A DNA stretch of 8,695 nucleotides. Source: Thioalkalivibrio nitratireducens. Lineage in GTDB: Bacteria; Pseudomonadota; Gammaproteobacteria; Ectothiorhodospirales; Ectothiorhodospiraceae. Shown here in pieces: positions 6,117-8,695 of the stretch. Each line of letters starts with the position of its first letter. Position 1 is the first letter of the stretch. The notes under the pieces were generated by a model. That model was given only the letters and a program-made list of their open reading frames with translations, did no database searches and was not told the origin of the DNA. The position numbers were made by a program, and so were the translations under genes. The stretch spans positions 1-8,695 of the forward strand of contig JAABSN010000141.1 in the NCBI GenBank assembly GCA_011390385.1, read 5' to 3'.

Positions 6117-7328
6117 ATGTCCGCAGAAAAGCAAAACATCCAGCCCAGCAAGAGCCGCTCGCAGGAACTGATCCTCAACGAGCCGGCCTTGCTCGACCAC
6201 GCCAAGATCTGCTGGCAGTTCGGTGACTGGGATTCCATCCTCAAGATTTCCCGCCAGCAGATCGAAACCCATTCCGAACGCGCCCGCCTGGCACTGCTGG
6301 TGGCCTCGGCCGCAGCCCAGAGCGGCCAGCAGGACCAGGCCCGGCAGTTTGCTGGCTTGGCCTTGGAATGGGGCTGTAGCCGCAAGCTGATGGCACGCTT
6401 CCTGCTCTCTGGCGCCATCAACAGCCTGGGCCGGGTCAGAATCCTCTCCGGTCGGCATCTGGAAGCCCAGCAATCCTTCGAACAGGCCCTGGGTCTGGTC
6501 CTGCCCGCCGCAAGCAGCCGCCACCTGCTTGAAGGCCGGGTCAAGGAAGAATACAAAAAGTTGGGCTACAGCCCCAAAGGCAGCCCGACCCTGCTGCGAG
6601 AGATCCTGCCTATGCTGGCCGGCCAGGAAGGGCCGTTTCAAAAGCCCGAGCGCGGCATCAATACCTATGCCCAGAACTTCGAAGATGTGATGCTGTGGCG
6701 CGCGCTAGGCCGGGTTGAAAAAGGCTTTTACATCGATATTGGCGCCCAGCATCCGACCAAGGATTCAGTCAGTCGGGCCTTCTACGAGCAAGGCTGGCGT
6801 GGCATTCACGTTGAGCCCGTCGCCGAATATGCCGAAATGCTGCGGCAGGACCGCCCTGACGAGTTGATCATCGAAAAAGTCATCTCCGACAGCGACGAAG
6901 CGCTGACCCTGTTCGACGTTGAACAAACCGGGCTTTCCACTCTGTCGCCTGAACTGGCCGAGCAGCATCGGACTGAGGGCTTTGCCGTGCATGAGCGCAC
7001 CATCCAGGCCATGACCCTGGCGGATCTGTTCGACCAGGCAGGCGGGCGTACCATCCACTGGCTCAAAGTCGACGTGGAGGGTGCCGAACAGCCGGTGCTG
7101 ACCGGCTGGGGCACACATGTCGCCCGCCCCTGGATCGTGGTGGTGGAGGCCACCAGCCCCAACTCGCAAAAGCCCCTGTGGCGCGAATGGGAGCATGAAC
7201 TGATCACCCGCGGCTACGCACCCGTCTACTACGACGGCCTCAACCAGTTCTACCTGCACGAAAGCCGGCAAAACCTGCTGCAGGCCTTCTCCACGCCGCC
7301 CAATGTCTTCGACAAATACTATCGCTGA
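6117..7328 (+). CDS. TPR-like N-terminus fused to FkbM family methyltransferase
   Basis: The 403-residue product has two parts. Residues about 22-130 are paired amphipathic helices resembling TPR units (AKICWQFGDWDSILKISRQQ, ARLALLVASAAAQSGQQDQA, and SGRHLEAQQSFEQALGLVLP at 111-130), probably for protein contacts. Residues about 181-385 are a well-preserved FkbM SAM-dependent methyltransferase: YAQNFEDVMLWRAL (184-197), the SAM loop FYIDIGAQHP (204-213), HVEPVAEY (231-238), the FDVEQTGLSTL segment (266-276) and the hallmark LKVDVEGAE (316-324). FkbM enzymes are usually sugar or glycan O-methyltransferases; the acceptor here is unknown. It starts 9 bases after the GT4 stop with no evident Shine-Dalgarno, consistent with one operon. 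Unlike the degenerate FkbM-like domain at 3512, this one keeps all expected motifs, so it is the likelier active enzyme. Confidence 0.85.
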   Translation: MSAEKQNIQPSKSRSQELILNEPALLDHAKICWQFGDWDSILKISRQQIETHSERARLALLVASAAAQSGQQDQARQFAGLALEWGCSRKLMARFLLSGAINSLGRVRILSGRHLEAQQSFEQALGLVLPAASSRHLLEGRVKEEYKKLGYSPKGSPTLLREILPMLAGQEGPFQKPERGINTYAQNFEDVMLWRALGRVEKGFYIDIGAQHPTKDSVSRAFYEQGWRGIHVEPVAEYAEMLRQDRPDELIIEKVISDSDEALTLFDVEQTGLSTLSPELAEQHRTEGFAVHERTIQAMTLADLFDQAGGRTIHWLKVDVEGAEQPVLTGWGTHVARPWIVVVEATSPNSQKPLWREWEHELITRGYAPVYYDGLNQFYLHESRQNLLQAFSTPPNVFDKYYR

Positions 7329-7340
7329 AAACTTGACGCC

Positions 7341-7914
7341 ATGAGCCCATCCGTCATCCTGTCCGGCGGCAGCGGAGTCTTTTCTGGCCTCCGGAGATTT
7401 CCTGTGGAACGGCGGCATGTTCTGCTTCCAGGCCGATACCGTGCTCAAGGCCTTCGAGCAGCACGCGTCCGATATTGCCGGCTTGGCCAAAGCACTGGTC
7501 GCGGTGCCAACCGATGCGGCAGAGACGCTGCTACTGGATGAAGCGAAATTCTCGACCATGCCGTCCATCTCATTCGATTACGCCGTGATGGAAAAGGCCG
7601 ACCATCGTTCCGTGGTGCCCGTATCTTGTGGCTGGAGCGACATCGGGTCCTGGGCTGCGCTGAAGCAATCCTATGCTGCGGACGCGAACGGCAACGTCAG
7701 CACGGGAGAGACATTGCTGCTGGAATGCGAAAACGTCTTTGCCTGTGGCAGCAAGCGAATGATTGCTGCCGTTGGCGTTAAGAACCTGATCATTGTCGAG
7801 ACGGACGACGCGATCATGGTCATCGACGGCAACAAGTCGAAGGACGTCAAGAAAATCGTGGAAGCACTGCAGGAGCAGGGCCATCCAAGCATCACCAGGC
7901 ATATCAACAAGTAG
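7341..7914 (+). pseudogene. manC: manC (mannose-1-phosphate guanylyltransferase) remnant, internally deleted and frameshifted
   Basis: The intact enzyme makes GDP-mannose from GTP and mannose-1-phosphate. The ATG at 7341 opens a frame reading MSPSVILSGGSG, the start of a ManC nucleotide-binding loop, but the expected TRLWPLSR does not follow. From about 7369 the homology is in the +1 frame: AAESFLASGDFLWNGGMFCF, then ISFDYAVMEK, VSCGWSDIGSW, VGVKNLIIVETDDAIMVIDG and KDVKKIVEALQEQG, ending at TAG 7912-7914. Judged from family length, about 170 codons are missing, including most of the GTP-binding and catalytic core. The junction falls in a shared GCAGCGGA stretch (about 7369-7376), suggesting deletion between short direct repeats. 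The reading stops before any phosphomannose-isomerase cupin domain, so the gene was either a short form or is also truncated at its 3' end. An internal ATG at 7417 could give a 165-residue product, which should be inactive. A functional manC must lie elsewhere if GDP-mannose is used. Confidence 0.88.
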
Positions 7915-7934
7915 TCAACACAGGGGACGGAAAT

Positions 7935-8501
7935 ATGGGGATTCACCAGGGGCAGATTGGTGAAGAGCTCAGCTCGGTAGAAGAACTGAAAGCTAGCAAC
8001 AGAAGGCGCATGATCATCCTTTCCTACAAACGCCATAGAGGGGAGTATCCCGGGCTCGAGGATTTCCACGCCTGTGAAAGCTTTCTAAGCGAGGGAAATG
8101 GTATCCCGGAACTCTGGGAGGCGCTGCGGCAGCCATGTTCGGAAAGGTTTCCTAACAGCAGCCGTGTGTCATCTACGGATTTCGATCTTCGCGCCTACCT
8201 TCTGGCCATGGCCGATTTGCTCGCTGGTCAGAAGGCTACAGTTGGCGATTTTGTGCGTCACTTATATCAGACCGCATTTCGTAGACAAGCCGATGAGGAC
8301 GGGTTCGCGCATTGGCTTGGTTTACTGGTGAATGGCCATATGAAGGCAAATCAAGTAGTCGAGGAGTTTCTGGCTCAAGATGAGCACAACGCCGCATATG
8401 CAGTGACGCGGCCAGCCGATAACTTGGATGCATTGCCGCCACGAGCCAGGCAAATCTATAGGGACTTGCGTGCCGCGATCGCCATAACCAAGGCAGCCTG
8501 A
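7935..8501 (+). CDS. Small DUF4214-domain protein
   Basis: A 188-residue protein of unknown biochemical function. Residues about 104-152 match the DUF4214 pattern: DFVRHLYQTAFRRQADEDGFAHW, interrupted here only by my reading of its parts as DFVRHLY, FRRQADEDGFAHW and LLVNGHMKANQVVEEFLAQDE, with the hallmark aromatic, Arg, Asp-Gly and Trp positions. DUF4214 occurs in secreted repeat proteins and, within glycan loci, near or fused to glycosyltransferases. Residues 1-100 are mainly polar and helical (RRRMIILSYKRHRGEYPG at 23-40) with no signal peptide or membrane segment, so it is probably cytoplasmic. The start is well supported: AGGGGA at 7922-7927 lies seven bases before the ATG. It follows the manC remnant by 20 bases and precedes a GT4 gene by 3 bases. 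Base composition looks lower in GC than the preceding genes. An accessory or targeting role for the next glycosyltransferase is inference. Confidence 0.72.
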   Translation: MGIHQGQIGEELSSVEELKASNRRRMIILSYKRHRGEYPGLEDFHACESFLSEGNGIPELWEALRQPCSERFPNSSRVSSTDFDLRAYLLAMADLLAGQKATVGDFVRHLYQTAFRRQADEDGFAHWLGLLVNGHMKANQVVEEFLAQDEHNAAYAVTRPADNLDALPPRARQIYRDLRAAIAITKAA

Positions 8502-8504
8502 CAG

Positions 8505-8695
8505 ATGCGCATTGTGATTGATATGCAAGGTGCGCAGGCCGCAAATCGTGAGCGAGGCATCGGCCGGTACACGATGGCGCTAGCCCAGGCCATTGCCCAC
8601 AACCGGGGCGCACACGACATTATCCTCGCCCTCAGTGGCTTATTCCCGGACACCATCGAGCCCATCCGCGCCGCCTTCAACGGGCTGCTGCCACA
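8505..8695 (+). CDS. Family 4 glycosyltransferase, N-terminal fragment cut by right edge
   Basis: Only the first 63 codons are present and the frame is open to the window end. The start MRIVIDMQGAQ, then RERGIGRYTMALAQAIAHN, HDIILALSGLFPDTIEPIRA and FNGLLP, is the characteristic opening of GT4 glycosyltransferases in polysaccharide loci: a first beta strand (IVID), the glycine acceptor loop (RGIGRYT) and a following helix. The catalytic EX7E half lies outside the window. The ATG at 8505 is 3 bases after the previous stop, so the gene is probably co-transcribed and translationally coupled with the DUF4214 gene. Proteins starting this way are often long and multidomain, so total length and donor cannot be judged here. 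Confidence 0.82.
   Translation, partial: MRIVIDMQGAQAANRERGIGRYTMALAQAIAHNRGAHDIILALSGLFPDTIEPIRAAFNGLLP

Noticed and set aside
7417..7914. A functional 165-residue protein from the internal ATG of manC
   Set aside because: It lacks the nucleotide-binding loop and most catalytic residues of ManC and has no near Shine-Dalgarno; it is better read as part of the pseudogene.
1..8695. CRISPR array, tRNA, rRNA or insertion-sequence elements
   Set aside because: No regularly spaced repeats, tRNA-like folds, rRNA stretches or transposase-like frames were seen.

Overview
The window reads as one part of a surface-polysaccharide (O-antigen, capsule or exopolysaccharide) locus from a moderately GC-rich bacterium, most likely a gammaproteobacterium. 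That placement rests on the gene families, the compact all-plus-strand layout and an ops-like (RfaH-recruitment) element in a leader. Nothing seen narrows it to a genus. All supported genes are on the + strand, and every minus-strand open frame looks like a shadow of a plus-strand gene.

Layout: (1) 1-788 is the C-terminal part of a phosphomannomutase (ManB/CpsG type), cut by the left edge. (2) 826-1887 is a GT2 glycosyltransferase. (3) 1888-2132 is a regulatory gap. It holds a plausible sigma70 promoter, a perfect 9-bp leader hairpin and a 10-of-12 match to the ops element. A 38-codon open frame overlaps its start. (4) 2133-4963 holds two coiled-coil proteins. The first has an unassigned N-terminal domain and three copies of an EENxLLLxQ motif. 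The second has a degenerate FkbM-methyltransferase-like domain followed by about 270 residues of coiled coil. (5) 4971-7328 holds a GT4 glycosyltransferase and a TPR-like/FkbM methyltransferase fusion, with gaps of 7 and 9 bases. (6) 7341-7914 is a mannose-1-phosphate guanylyltransferase (manC) broken by an internal deletion with a frameshift. (7) 7935-8501 encodes a small DUF4214-type protein. (8) 8505 to the right edge is the start of another GT4 glycosyltransferase.

How the genes fit together (inference): ManB, and an intact ManC that must lie elsewhere if the pathway works, would supply GDP-mannose or sugars derived from it. The GT2 and GT4 enzymes would assemble a glycan. The FkbM proteins could methylate sugars or chain ends. 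The coiled-coil proteins could act as scaffolds or length rulers. The genes from 2133 onward are closely spaced and probably form one long transcription unit. A promoter followed by ops in the leader would suit RfaH-type antitermination across it.

Signs of mosaic history are the manC deletion scar, an in-frame 150-base near-tandem duplication in the second coiled-coil gene, and a change of codon style within that gene near 4610. The most notable points are the ops-like leader, the methyltransferase-plus-coiled-coil protein (a possible analogue of the WbdD chain-length ruler) and the manC deletion.
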